Source: Varanus komodoensis (taxonomy: Eukaryota; Chordata; Lepidosauria; Squamata; Varanidae). From it: 64,000 bases of DNA. A program made the position numbers and the translations under genes. Positions 12,022-27,000 of the stretch are shown in pieces (the stretch's first letter is position 1; the number at the start of each line of letters is the position of its first letter). The notes beneath the pieces are model-generated. The model was given only the letters and a program-made list of their open reading frames with translations. It was not told the DNA's origin and searched no databases. The stretch spans positions 25,796,348 through 25,860,347 of the forward strand of contig NW_025335317.1 in assembly GCF_004798865.1 (NCBI RefSeq). The letters are read 5' to 3'.

Positions 12022-15000
12022 GCAATAATGTCTAGGTCATTACAGTTATAAATGCTTAATATTTCTATGCTAAATGGAAAAGCAAAACAATTTTCATTGC
12101 TAAACCTTGAGTTTTGAAAAAGTCTGCATGGCAGGTGGTCTGCCCATTATTCTGTCTTTAAGTCTAATGAAGTATTATTACACAGAAATTGGAGTTATAT
12201 TTTAGTGCATATTTTACTTCACAATCCAGTTAAACTATTTTTAATGTAAGCTTTACAGATATTTTCTATATGAAGTCTGATGTACTGTTTGTGTCTTTCA
12301 CTGTGCAGTGAACCTGTTCATGTCAAGAAGCGTAAAAATGAGGAAGTGATTGAGAAATATGAAAAAATGCCAAGGCGCATGCAGATAGAGCCTGAAAAAG
12401 AACTTATTCATCTGCTTCCCATTAAAGACAAACGTGGAATTATTCCACAGACTATGGAAAAACCAGGTACAATCAGGATTGTCAAGCAAGTTTCCAGTTT
12501 AAAACCTGGAGTGTTAGTGTTACTGATTATTAAAGGGATGCTGTTTTTTTAGTTGCCACTGTTGAAGAAGATGAGCAAGAGAAGGATACAGCAGAAGAAA
12601 TGGAAGTGGCACAAGGTAATGAACACTTCACAAAGTATAAAGTTAAAATATTATTTAAATGTTCATTCAGATACTGTTAATTGTTTAAAATGTTATAGCG
12701 TTCATTACTTAAATGGTCTAAATAGTCTTAAATGGTCTAGAGAACATGTTGTGATTTATATTCTTCAGTGAATTGCTGGATAGAAAAAAATGAAAATTTT
12801 TCTCTTAAAATGCTACCAGATGTATTTAGGGAGTCACACTTAAGTTTGAAGGAGAAAAAGAAGGGTGGGGGGGATCCAGGCAGCTTATGAAACAGAGCAA
12901 AATCACGAAGTATTGCTTGATAGTGATTGCTAAAACACAGCTGAATCAAAAATAGAAAAGCCCAACCAGCACCTCTAATATTAATTAGTTTAGAATAAGG
13001 CTTCGACAAAGGGCTTATGGGGATACCATTGGTTGTGAACTCTTCTAAAGGCCACCCTTGTGAGCTCTAGTGTAGAGCTGTGCAAATGTCTGTGCACACA
13101 TTATCCAAAAGATTACCTGCTTTTCTTCATCAGCTGTTGAAGAGCCTTTACCTGCCCTCACTGCTGAAGAGCTATTAATTCACAGGAGGAAGAAGCTACA
13201 AGAGAAGAAGTTACAGATAGCTGCCTTGGCATCTGCCATCCTGTCTGACCCAGAAAATAATGTAAGTAACATTTCAGTTGCTTTACATTAGCCAGTTAAA
13301 AAGTAAGTAAATGTATGTTTTGTACCATTTAAAGACCAAAGTAGGAATGTGTGAGGAATCCATTTTGGAAATGGAAATTGGTTGGATTCCCTGGGCTCTG
13401 CTCCCTTGACTCCAGTCCATTTTGATGTGGTCTTGAGTCCAAGGCAGGGATCTAGAGCCAGCAATCTAGTCCCATGTGAAAGCTGTGCAAGGAGCATTCC
13501 TCTTGCATGCCAAGTGCAGTACTTTGTGCTCCTGCCTGTGATGTGAGAGAAGGTTGCTAGTTGCACAATCGTCATTCCACAAACATTTGCAAATTTCCAA
13601 GCTGCTTGCCTTGCTTCCCAAGATGGAGCTGAACGCTAGAAGACTGGATTCTGCAGAGCTTCAGCACATAGCTAGTTCAAAGTTACAAGTGTATCATTAG
13701 TACTGCAGAAAGAAGTGTTAGTTTGGTTTGGCACAGTGAACTTTTACAATGACTAACGTGCTACCATATACTTTGTGCATTGGAGGGAACGGTTCCTTTC
13801 CTATATGACCTGTTTGTAGTCTTATTTTTGGATGCTATTGCAAATGTTTTCTATATAAGAATTCATTAATAGTATTAATTTTGCTTTCCTCCTCCAAAGG
13901 CAGGGTGGCCCAACCCAAGGTTTATGCCATCCTTAAGGGAGGGTATTTCTCAGTACTCTAACAATCTTGACTGGCTGTAATTCAATGCAAGGATTTGACC
14001 TGCTCAAAAACTCCTCTAAGAGGAGGTAAACAACCTTTTTACCCAAGACTAGATTGGAGACATGGGATAAACTTCTGGTTCTTGTGTTTTCCCACTGGGG
14101 ATAGCTGCTTTTTGGAATGTTGGAAGCAAATTGACCCTGGCTGGTCATGAAGACCATTTTGGATATCATCTGGGAAGATTAAGCAGTAGGCCTACTGTGA
14201 TCTGGCAGTTTCGTTTTATTCAGAGAGTTCCTTTTTTAGGAGAAATATTTCCCTGCTTCCCCAGATTTTATTGGGAGTGTGGCTGCAGTTTTTAAAGGAG
14301 CCAGAATCATCTTGGAGATTTGAATTCACCGCCGTTAAAAATTTAATGTGAAGATGGTCCCACAGAAATTGAACTTGATGATTAATTTTCTGGGATCTGG
14401 GCATTGCTCTCCTTTCCCCACCATTTTTAAGTGTGTGTGGTTCTGCATGTACCACTTCCTTTTCATCTTCTAGTTAGAAGATGTGTATCATCCAAGCAGG
14501 CCACCCTGTGTAAGTTAAAAGCAGCTATTTCACATTTAGGCATGCTGGGACTGTAGCTGGCATTGTCAGGAATGACTGAGCTTTAAGCCAAAGCATGAGG
14601 AAGAATTCAGGTTGGGAAAGGCTAATCTAGAGAATTACTGAGTTGTTGGTCTTAGATTCTGTATGTTCTCCAAAGGTAACAGTAACAGTAGCCTTTTTGT
14701 TGCTTCTCCCTTAAAATAGTAATGGCTGTTTGAACTTTGTTTGAACTTATGCTTGTGAATGCATATTTCAAGGGCTTTTCATCCTTGAACAGATAAAGAA
14801 GCTGAAAGAATTGCGTGCAATGTTAATGGAACAGGATCCCAATGTGGCTGTGATTGTGCGAAAGCTAGTAATGATTTCCTTGCTGGAGCTTTTCAAAGAT
14901 ATTACTCCATCTTATAAAATCCGGGCTTTAACTGAGAGGGAGAAAAACACAAAGGTAAGATAACAGGGTTTGCTTTTTTAATAGTGGCTTAATAGTTGTT

Positions 15001-18000
15001 GGGAGTGAGGCATGTGCAGAAGAAAAGTAGACTGCTAATCTAACATGAATTTTTCTGGTTTGAATTTTGAACTTTTTTCATAACCCTTTTTTTAATCTTA
15101 CTTGTTAAGACATTGGTTTTTTGTTTACTGGATATGAACACTTAACCCTTTTCTCAAAACGTTTGGATGCTCACTTTTAACAAATACTTATTAATAATTG
15201 TGTGCAACTCATTGCAGTGGAAATTAACTTGACAGTATGGCGTAATGGTTAGAATGTTGGACAGGGCTAAGGAATTTCAGATTCAAATCCCTTGATTAAG
15301 AAACTTACTCAATTTAATCTACAGCACAGGATGGTCATAAGGATAATGGTCTGTATGTGAAGGAGGGGCAGGAAGAGATTCACATATACAGGCAAAGGAA
15401 GCCAGCAAAATTATGTAATATAGTTGTGGAGGATGTGTAATTGCCAAGTAAATAAAAATCTAGGATTCAAATTGTGGAAAATGAAAGACAAAAAAAAAAA
15501 AAAATAAAGCAGGAGAGCCTTAAATACACATTTTGCTTCCATGTTTGCTTCACTTTCCTTGAAACAAAACCGCCCCCCTCCCACAGCAAATTTGTCTAAG
15601 CAAAGGAGGTGAGTGAGGTTTAGCTGTGTATTTCATTAACTGAGAGTTTTCACATGACCCCTGCAAATGTAGACCAGTGGTGTTTGGCTGGGGCATGGGG
15701 GGTTGTGAGTCTAGAGTTCGTTTACATGTGCTGTAGAGATATTTTTAGCATGGAGACTGAGTTGTCTTAGTGTAAATATTTTATGCCTGGGATATATCCA
15801 GTGAATGGAAAGATGCTTCTCAGGTATCATGTGCATACTTGCTTTGCGCAAATCTGAAGTAGATTTATTATGCCATAATCAGTGTCTATAATACAGAATG
15901 ACATTCTGAAACTTCAGACACTTTATAGTTGTCACACAGTAGAAGTATAGGAATATATTTTTCTAATATCTCTTTGTTTTTCCTCAGGTTAAAAAAGAAA
16001 CTCAGAAATTAAGAGAATTTGAGGAAGGCCTTGTGAGCCAATACAAGTTTTACTTAGAAAACCTGGAACAAACTGTGAAAGGTATATTATGTTGGATGGA
16101 TGTAAGGAGTGGAAAGGAAGAAATAAATGTAATGCTTGGTATTTCTTAAAAAATGCACAAAGGAAAACATACCACTGTTCACTGAGGAGTAGTCTCATTA
16201 AAGCCAGTGAACAGTCAGCATAAAATTGTGTTCTCATGTATGCAGATTCCAACCAATGTTTTTTTCAGTTCCTTAGATTTGCAGTCTATTATTTTCAGGC
16301 TAACTATATGTTCATTAATGATGAGAGTCTGTGAGGAGGTATCACATTAAATTCTTCAGAGACTATCACTGGTATAGTATTCTAGAAGTAGAAGTGGACT
16401 CAAATAATATATTATCTAACCTGCCCTAAAGCAAAATCATTCCACACACAGGTTGATAACCCATGCAAATGTATTAACCCATGCAGTGATTGTCTGTACA
16501 ATTAGTATAATAGAAAGTCAGTGTGGTGTAGTGGTTAAGAGTGCGGGGATTGTGACTCGGACAGTCTGAGTTCTATTACCCTTCCAGCCATGGAGCCAGC
16601 TGGGTGACTTTGGTCCAGTCACAGACTCAGCCTAGTCTACCTCAGAGGGTTATTGCTGTGGGGATAAGATTGAGAGCAGGAAGAGGAGAATTAGGTAAGC
16701 TACCTTGAGTTCTTGTAAGAAAAAAGGTGAGCTATAAATCGAATTAGCAGGCTACTTATAAAGCAGCTATTTTATCTCATATATGGAATGTGCAAAAACT
16801 GCCCTTTGTAGCAAATGTGCACAGATCTTTTCCAGGTTACCTGTGCCATGTATAGACATTGAGAAGTTATGGCCAGTGGTATGCATGTGATCTCCAGGTT
16901 GATCTTCCAACACTCAAGTAATATCTCTGTAGGAAATAATCAGTTTTGGAGAATAATTCTAATGCAGGAGGTTCCTTATTTTACTTCCTGCTGGGCTCGT
17001 TGATCGAAAAGTCCCTGGTTTGAATCTGCACAACGGAGTGAGTTCCCATTGCTCCGTCCCAGCTCCTGCCAACCTTGCAGTTCGAAAGCATGCAAATGCA
17101 AGTAGATAAAAAAGTACCACTTTGGTGGGCAGGTAACAGTGTTCCGTGCACTTCGGTGTTTAGTCATGCCGGCCACATGACCATGGAGACTGTCTGCAGA
17201 CAAACGCTGGCTCCCCTGGCTAGGAAGCGGAGATGAGCACTGGCCCCCTAGAGTCAAGCATGACTGGACGTAACGTCAAGGGGAAACCTTTACCTTTAAC
17301 CTTTATCTTCTGACTGAATTTTGAATACATGGAGTGGGAAAAGCTTTTTAGACCTAGGAATGCTCTTGCTAGTCAGAATAGGGGGGCCCAGTAGTAAGAC
17401 TTTGTATAAGGCAAATTTCATGTATTCAAGTGCACTGGGAGAAAATGTCTTCAAGCCCTTACAAATGACAGAGGGGGACTCTTCAGGGCTGGAAGCTGAG
17501 TTAAATGATTTTAGAAATAGATATAATCAGTGGTACTTCAATAAGTCATGACTAAGTCTTAAGCCAATCCTTTGACTATAAAGCAAAATCTATTCATTGA
17601 GATACTCCTGACAGTACTAATTATTAAAGTGTAATATGTTCTGTCTACTTATAGTTTCCCTAAAGGAGACAGAAATTGGGCTTTATGACCTTATAGTACT
17701 ACAATATTGTATGAATATTTTTATTAAATGACTATATATGCAAAGGCATTTGTGTACGCCAAACCAGTGGTTTTTTCTGCATTCACAATTGCTCTAGTGG
17801 CAATTTCTTTGTATTTAAGTAATTTTTTTGAGCTGGTGCTGTGATACAGATTTTCTTCCCATTTTTTGTTTGCAGTGGAGGACCATCCCTTTTTTTTAAA
17901 CTAGGCTTTCCACAGCCATCTCTTAATTACTGTTTTCCCTGTTGCCATCATTCTTCTTTTGTTTTAAGATCCAATCTTGCTGAAAAAAGTAGGATGCTAT

Positions 18001-21000
18001 GTATTAAAGGTACTGATTTGGAATATCTGGATGTCAATAAATGTTCCCTTTTTTGATTTCCTGGCACTATTTTTATGGAGGGGGAGCATGTGAAATTATA
18101 AAAGAGCGCTATCACAGACAAGACTAACTCTGCCTGCATTTTTAAATCTGTAAATTAAAGCAGCAAAAGTTAATTATCTTTTTATCATTGAATGGGATTT
18201 TTAGTTTTCTAATTATTTTTATAATTTATGTACAGTATAATTTATATACAGTCCATCAGCAGAAGAGTTGTGGATTTTATAGGGCATTTGATCTGAAACG
18301 TAGCATAGAAGTATTTTAAATAATAAAAGAAATGTTGACTAAAATGTATGCAGGATTGTATTCACAGCACTCACAAATTATGTATTGGCTAAAAGGCATT
18401 TTTAGTGCCACTTGAAAAACATAACAACTGGTTCATCTATCGCTTTTGTAACAATGGGCCAAAGGGTATTCTCCACTCTCTCTGGTCCTCAAGCTGAAAT
18501 TTTGTGGATCCATTTACAGTAGTATCTGTTTTCAGTCTTCTCCTGTTATGTGGAGTATTTAAATAAGATTTAAATATTAATCCAGGTGTGGCTTTGGATG
18601 GCCTTAAGTGTCCTGCGAAGTGATTCAGTGAAGCAAATGGCTGGACTTTAAGCCAAGTTTTTGAGGAAAATAAAACATAAGATGCTAAATCTTCTTCCAA
18701 ATACCAAGATCAAAAATTACCAGGAACAAATGGTTATGGGGGAATCTATGAATCCAGTTGTATCAGTCCGCTAATTGAGCTTTTGCTGTATGAAGCACTC
18801 TTGCTTGATTTTCTGAGATCTCCCTGTTCTGCTTCAACTATCTGTGCCTCAGACCAGCCCTGTCAGGAGGGTCCCCTGCACCCTGGATAGGTATTTTATA
18901 GGGCCTATGGGGATGTCAGCTTCTGTAAGCTCTCTTTCATTGGTGTAGCATTGAAACACCAGTAGTATAAAGGAAAAAGTGTGGTATAAAGGAAAAAGGG
19001 AGGCTTGATTCTAAACTCATTGATATATCACCATGGCAGGAATTATGCACATTTTTTGTTAAAGAATATTAATAACTAGGGAGTTTGGGTAGAGAAGATA
19101 CTCAGACTTTGTACAATCTTTCATCTAGACTGGAAGCAAAGGAAGCTGAAGAAAAGCAATGTGATTTCACTAAAGGCATACAAAGGCCTTGCAGAGGTTG
19201 CTGTGAAGTGTTTATGTGAGCTGCTGGTAACCATGCCTCATTTCAACTTCCACAATAACATTATAGTACTCATAGTACCACTCATGAATGATGCTTCAAA
19301 ACAGGTTGGTGTTGCATATTGACTCTGATATCAGTGCTTACTACTATACTGAAAGGGTTGATTTTTACAAGGCAAACCTTTAATTGAGATGTTCAATTTC
19401 CTAGATCTCTGAAATGTGCTGTGATGCAGTAAAAAGCCTCTTCAAACAGGATAAGCTGGGCTTTGCCTCTCTTGGTGTGGTGAAGGTAATTTCTGGCCTT
19501 GTGAAAAGCAGGAATTATGATGTTAGACCTGAGGTAAGTTTCTGGAGTAGGTTTTTAAAGGTTGGTTGGTTTCACTCCCTTTCATAGGGTAATTAAAATG
19601 TTTTTAAATATTTGCATTAGCTATACTTCCAGAGAAAAGCTTATGTTGTGTGCATATTGTAACTGTTTCAGTTCTTCAAGAGCTATTGGCAAGGATGGGA
19701 GCTAGCATTTGTATATGAAAAAGAAATCATATCAAGAAGTTTTGGGTTTTTTTTTAATAAACTTGAGAAATGTTTGTGGATTATTTATAGGTATTGAAGA
19801 CTCTACTTCACCTAAGAATTAAGGAAGTAGAAGTAAAAAAAGATGCAGAAGACATCATTCCAAAGAAGAAATTTATGTCCTATAAAGAAAAAAGGAAGAA
19901 TTTGTCAAGGATGCAAAGAAAGGTATTTTATACTATATACTGAACAAACTTTTCTTGAATTTCATTAGTGAAGGTGTGAGTACCCTGCTTGTTTTGACTT
20001 AGATCCAAACAAGTATGAGTTCAGTTGTCCAAGGAGACTAAGTTACTGTTTCTCAAACAGCACTTCCTGTGGCAATCTCTTGAACTGAGGGGTCTTCCAG
20101 AAGCAGCTTGTATCATGACCTTGTGAAAGAGCAGCAGCTATTTGAGAAGTTCTGTAACCTGAACACTGAACACATGCTGATGTTCTTGGGTTTGTCTAAA
20201 TTAGTTGTTTAGATAATTGTATTGGGATCCTTAATCATCACCTGGCCAGGGTTATAGAATGCTGAACAGAAATCTGTTAGCATGCTGCAAAGCACAGCTT
20301 TGCATATTGTATTGATTCCTTCTCCTTGCTGCACACCATTGCCTTATTTCTTGTCCTTTTGGATGAAATTATTTAACTGAACAAATCCTTGAATTATTAA
20401 AAAAAAACCCTTTATGGAGAACTGAAAACAGTACCCTATCCCTTATCTCTGAGTCAGTTTGTATAGTGATATTTTCAGTTATCCAGACCATTCTTTCAAG
20501 GGTCCAGACTATGGTATGGGCATACATGCTCTCATAGTTTCCATTCCTGGTCTGGAGAGTAAGTGCAAAGTAATTAGACAAGATGAGATGGTAAACTTTA
20601 TGGATTGTCCGAATTGGGAAGTAACTAACTGGATCAGAGTGTATAAGAGGAATAAGAGATATGGCACACTCCTGACCTTTCAGATTTCAAACCATGGTTT
20701 GGAAGATTCAAAATTTTACACATGAGCTGATTCAGTGATTAAAAATAGTTTTATCACTATTGTCTGAATATTTGTTTCCTTCCATTTTCAGTGGAAGAAA
20801 GCAGAAGAGAAACTGGAGCAAGAACTCTTAGAAGTAGAAGCTTCAGAAAGTGCAGAGAAAAAATTGAAACTGGTAAGTATCTCTGCACCTATGTGTAGTA
20901 AAAGAAGACCAAATCCTGCAAAATATCAACTGTATTCCAAATTATCTTTTTAATTCTGTTGTACATCAGAAATTGGAAACAGAGCAAGTCAGAAGAAGCC

Positions 21001-24000
21001 TCCTGGGCCATCTAGTCTGACCCCCAGCTCCAACTAACTCTGCTCATGACATGCCTACCATGTGCATGTCCAGCCTAGTAGAAACATAGAAACCTAATAA
21101 AAACATAGAAATTAGGGGATTTTGGTAGGTAGAGGTGCATGCATTGTAAATGTAAGAGCCGGTAGAATTTGATCTCATTGTAGAAATTGGTGCTTGCTTT
21201 TTACAATATCTTAGAATGAGGTAGTCTAATTTCAGAATCCCTCTGCATACTATCAGTTCAAACCTCTCAAAGAGTTCTACTCCTTGCTTGGTTGGATGAG
21301 AGAGTGCCTGAGTTCACATGACACTGATAAGCTACATAGTGGGGGTTGTTTGCAAAGCAACCCACATTGTGACTGATAGATGATTGAGCTTACTATGGCT
21401 TCTTTTCATTCGCCTTCTCCCCTTCCTTCCCCATCCCCTAGTCTTCCAGCAGCTATCAGGAGCCTGTGTGGCAGATTTTATTTGTTCTCCTTTCATTCTC
21501 TATCCCCTTTTGTCAATGTTCTTTTTTCATGGAGTTTTTTATCACTACTAGTTACAGCTGCTCTGATGATGTTCAAGTGGCACTTTAAATGAATTTGCAC
21601 CAGCTTGTTATCCTTTTTTGGTGTGGGGCTGCAAAAATGGGCACTATTGTTATTTCAGAGCTTTGCAAGTCTGCACCTATAAAAGGTCAAAGTACAGAGG
21701 CTTTTTTGGCCAATGTTCTGCTGAGGGTGTATTATCAATGGGAAAATAGGCAGCATCCATGGATATTGACTAAGCAACGCTGCATGTAGATTACTTTGCC
21801 TACAGCTGACCATAATCAGTTGGGGAGCTAGCAGTTGAAAAACAAAGAGACAAAAGTATTTCCCCCAGAGTGATGAGTACATCTCCCCTTTTTGGGTGTG
21901 ATCCCCTAGTTAGATGGTGTGGTGCCTCTCTACTTTTTACAAGATCTTTGAGCCTCTAGGTCTGGGTGGTCCAACATGTGGTCCTGGTGGCCTTGTTCTG
22001 TAGCCCACTTGCTGCTTGGAGCCCCCTCGTTCTCCTCCAGTCCAGTTTCCAGTAATAGCATGGGCATGATTATGATGAACTCTCCCAAGGCTGTCTTCCC
22101 ATCTCGTCCTGTCCCATGGGACCTCACTCCTGCTGAGGAACGTAAAGGCACTAAGGAGCTGAGTTGTCATGAGGCCTCTGTCCCCTCCCGATGCCTTGGT
22201 CTGTTTGCTTGGCATGAGCAGATGACATGTACTCTGTACAAGAATAACTTGCATCCATTTTAAAAATGAAAAATCCTATAAACTAAGAAACAGAATGTAA
22301 GAACCTTTGAGAATTTTATGTTTGAAATGAATCTAAGCATATATAAACAAATAGGAAGTCTCCAAATCGTCCAGAACAATCTACATCTCCAGGGAGATCA
22401 GGGTTACTTAGAGCTTCGTATTGTAACCATTAATTAGTATAGTCATTTTTGCTGTATCTTAGAGCATTTCTTATTGTTGACAGTTAGGAGGAAGGTTCTT
22501 TCATACCCTGAGCTGCAAACGACAATTTAATAACAGCAAGAAACTGCATTGAAGACTTCCATTGCATTGTTGTAGTGAAAGCCTATATTCTGCTATAACT
22601 CGTCAGTGCCCCCTTGTTCATCTGGTATATAGGTAGCATATCAGGAAGACTAAATAAGCCAGATATTAACATTGGTTCACCAATAAACATTTGCACTGTA
22701 AACTCTCTCTTCCATTCACAATTTGTCCGGGTTTAGCCAAGAGAGCATGACTTATCATAACACTCCCAACTTCTGGTGCTTTATCTTTACATCAGACTTG
22801 GATTGAACAGCCTTTCAAATAGAGGATGCCATGAAATGGAGTATTGTTTTCTGTAAAGTAAGATACAGGAACATCCTTTCCTGGAGCCCTGGCTCCACTG
22901 CATCATTATTTAACAAAATGGGACATCTCTGAAAAGCTATGGAGTAAGCAAAAGAAGTATTCTTTCAAGAAAACGAGCCAGCCTAACAAACTTCAGGTCA
23001 TGTGTAGATTCTTCATTGGGAAAATTCAGTGTGATCAAAATTTGATAATGCTACAAGAGGCAGGAGCTTTAAGGCCAAGCATATCAAACCTGGTCACAAT
23101 TTCTCTGAAGAAAAAGGATCTACATGGTTGTTTGACCTGGCTTGTATTACAGAGCCCTGGGTGGCAGACGTGGGAGAATTATGCTTGCTCAGCTCTGCCC
23201 CCAAAAGATTACTCATGAGTATGTAGCCCTAAACAGAAAGAAGGTTGCTCAGCCATGCTCTAGACAACGTTAGGGTACAATAACAGATTAGCGGTCTGTT
23301 CATTCTTAGCAATTCAGTAATTGCAGGTTTATAAAATTACAGATTACAGTAATGGTGGTTATGTCAGATAATTAGGGACTGATTTCACAAGGAATTATTG
23401 AGCTCTTGGAAAGATGTAAATAGCTTTGGATTAATGACTTCAAAATTTCATTAAGCATGAATAGAGCTCAACTGAAATGAAGTCAGTATATTCAATATAT
23501 GTTTGTGTGGCTTTCCCTTACAGCATACAGAAACGTTGAATATAGTATTTTTAACTTACTTTCGGATATTAAAGAAAGCGCAGAAGTCACCCGTTTTGCC
23601 TGCTGTGTTGGAAGGTCTTGCAAAGTAAGGATTTCAAAGTAATTTGGGGTACTAATCCTTTTGAAAGTTACTAAATATGCACTTCATATTAATAAAAAAT
23701 TAAAATTATTTGTGTTTGGAAGATGAATCTTTTACAAAAACATGGTTTTAATTCTCTTGCTTTTAGGTTTGCCCACCTCATAAACTTGGAATTTTTTGAT
23801 GACCTTTTGCTTGTTCTACATTCCCTTATTGTGTCAGGGGTAAGTTTGTTTCTGCTCAGATCACTCTTAGTCTATGGTAGGGGTCCTCAAACTTTTTCAT
23901 TGGGGGCCAGTTCACTGTCCCTCAGACTGTTGTGGGGCTGGACTATAGTTTGAAAAAAAAAATGAACAAATTCCTATGCACATTAAAAATTAATTAAATT

Positions 24001-27000
24001 AAAATAAATATAAAAATTAACATTTAAAAAATAATTTTAAAATGTTTGCTCCGCTTGCTTGGGCTGCAGCAGAAGCCCAAGATGCTGCTGTGCCGCCCAC
24101 CAAAAGGGAGAGCATGACACGAGGGGGACCCATGAGGGCGCTTGCCTCGGTCAAGGCCTTTCTGGCTCCTCACTGCCACCCTGCTTCCAAGCTGGAGGAA
24201 GGTCCCCCTTGCAGGTACTCGCCCAGCTCTGAGAGGGGGAGAAGCGGGAGGCTGGAGAGGCGGGTGTGGGATGCCTCCCCTGGCTGGGAGAGGGCCATGA
24301 GGAGGGAAGTAAGGGCTGCTTTCCATGGGCCAAGGCGAGGGGAGGCAAGGGACCATGCCACGGCCTCTCCCTGCCACGCCCGCGCCTGGGCTCAGCGAGG
24401 CAGCCACAGCTTTCTCAGAGAACGTTGCAGCAGAGGCGCGGAAGCCCAGGCCCCGCTCCACCTCAGCCTGTCCACCCTTGGGCTTGGCAAGGCGCTCACA
24501 GTCCGGGGATGTGGCTCACATAATTAAACATAGATTTAAAAAGTTGTATTTTTCTTACCTTCAATCATTTTTTAGTTTCTCCGTCTCTCTCTCCTCTCTT
24601 CTGTTTCCCGCTCTATAGTCCCGCTCTGTATGTGTGTGCAGTGGGTGTGGGGGAGAGCTGGTGTACATGCAGTTGAGCTGTTACAATTTGGCACATGCGC
24701 TGGCTTTCTGCTCAGTTTCAAAGAACACCTGCGCCAGCTCAGAGCTTTCAGACTCGCTCAGAGATCCTTTTCTCTGAGCAAGTCCAAAAGCTCTGAGATG
24801 GGGTGGATAAATGAGCATGGTGGGCTGGATGCGGCCTGTGGCCCGTCGTTTGAGGACCCATGGTCTATGCCTTTGTGATTAATTTCTTGTATTTATAGGT
24901 GTTAAGCCACAGAGAGAGCCTCCATTGCATTCTTTCTGCATTTCATATTTTGTCTGGTCAAGGTAAGCCAGTTTGATTTACGTGATGACTTTGACTTTTG
25001 TGATTGGCTTGAATTGATCTGTTGTTTTGCATGGTAAACTTGAGAGGGATCAAGGAAAGGCTTTAATCAAGGAGAGTAATCCAGGATGTAGCAAGATGGA
25101 GTTGGCAGAGGACAGGAAGAAGGTAGTTTTCAGTTGGAATAGAGGTAGGTTCAGTGGTTTTACTGTTGTGTTTGTTTTCTTTACGGAATACATGTTCTGA
25201 TCAGGTCTGCTTGTATACTGAATCATATAGAGTTGTTTCTTGCTACTTGGGAAGTGGCATACTTAACAATATTGCCAGCTACAGAAACAAACTTAACTGT
25301 ATTATTTTGGATAGGTGATGTCCTTAATGTTGACCCTTTGAAGTTCTACACATACCTTTATAAGACATTACTTAACCTACATGCAGGTAATTATTGATTT
25401 CAACATGTTTTAATATAGTTGGTATATTCTTACTATCTAACTGTTGTTTCATGGGATGTCAGTAGTTGAAATGACATTGCTATATAATAGTTGAGTTTAT
25501 AGTACCTTTCTAGTAGAGAGAATTGTTTGTTGAGTGCTGCCTTTTATATTTTTTGGGATAGATGGATTGAAAATTGCATGCCTTGAGTTTGTAGAAATAT
25601 GTGGTATGTATTACTTTGGCCCATCAGCAAACAAATGCACTTTTAAATAATTCTCAGTGTAAAGAGGGTGGTGACTAGAGGGCGGGCCTTTTCAGTTGTG
25701 GCACCCTGACTGAGGAATCAGCTCCCCAAAGAGATGTGCCTGCTGCCTGCTATCTGTTCCTTTTGGCACCAGGCAAAAAGCTTTTTATTTACCCAGCATT
25801 TAATAGTTAAATGATTTTAATTCTTTTAAAACCAGTTCTAACTCTGTATTTATGTTGTGTTTATTGTTCTGCTGCTGTACTTTGGACACTTGAATGTGGT
25901 TGTTTTTACATCATGTATATTAGATTGTAATGTTACTGATTTTATCATTTGATGTTTTATTTTGTACTGTTGGTTTTACTTTGAACAACCCAGACAGCTG
26001 TTTTGGGCTTATGGGCAGTATAAATTTAAATAAATAAATAAAATCTTTTGTTCAATTTTGCAGTGTCCTTCTCTACTAAATAACTAATTCTTAATTCATG
26101 AGCCTTTCCTCAATAAATTAAAGGGACAGGATGCTTTCTGCTAGTTTCTAGCTATACTTTTATACTTAAGTGTATTTTGATTTGTTTGTGTTTAAGGTGC
26201 TACAAATGAAGAAGTGGCCATACTGTTGGAATGCCTGGATTTAATGCTCACCAAACGTAGGAAACAGGTTTCACAGCAGAGAGCTCTTGCATTTATAAAG
26301 CGCCTGTGCACCTTAGCACTCCATGTCCTTCCAAATTCCAGCATTGGGATCTTGGCAACCAATAGAACTTTAATACATGTAAGTTCTTAGTAACATGGGT
26401 GCTACTAGACCTGTTCATGCATCTCCACTGGATTCTGAAAAGTTAAGATGTTGCCTAAAAGCTCACACTATTAAAATTTGTGCATTATAGCATTTGAAAA
26501 AGTCATACCATGACAATTTCCCCCCTCCCGCCAGAGTCATTGAGAATTCCACTCCATTTGGGTTATATGGGGTTTGACAAGCCAGCATTCCCACCCTGTG
26601 GTTTTCATCTGTTTTTTCCTTCTGTTATTTTTATTTCATTTCATTTCTATACCGCCCATAATTGAAGCTCTCTGGTCTACCTTTATCTATATAATGTTTA
26701 TTATATATGTTTCTATAGTAAATATATAGGACAAGGGCTTGCATAACATGGTTTACTAAATCAATATTCTGATAAAATTCAGTTCTTTCTTAGCCACACC
26801 AGGTAATGTGAATAGATGTTTGTGAGCCGTAACGGACTGAATAAGGGTGAACAGGCAAGATGGCAAGATTAATCAGCGATGGCAGTGGTCTATGAGGAGC
26901 TTGGTTCACAGGAATACCCTTGTATACATTCAGCATCAGCTGCTATCAGGAGTACCTTTTACCAGCTTAGGAGGGTATGCTTCCTGTGGCTGCAGTTGGA

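Noticed and set aside
16980-17100. A functional tRNA gene at the SINE heads (also 2556, 15230, 16517)
   Set aside because: Only A- and B-box-like pieces remain. No cloverleaf can be drawn and each is joined to a SINE body.
24024-24618. ORFs of up to 161 codons inside the hAT element
   Set aside because: They show no hAT transposase motif or other domain. Length follows from high GC. Kept only as a question about captured DNA.
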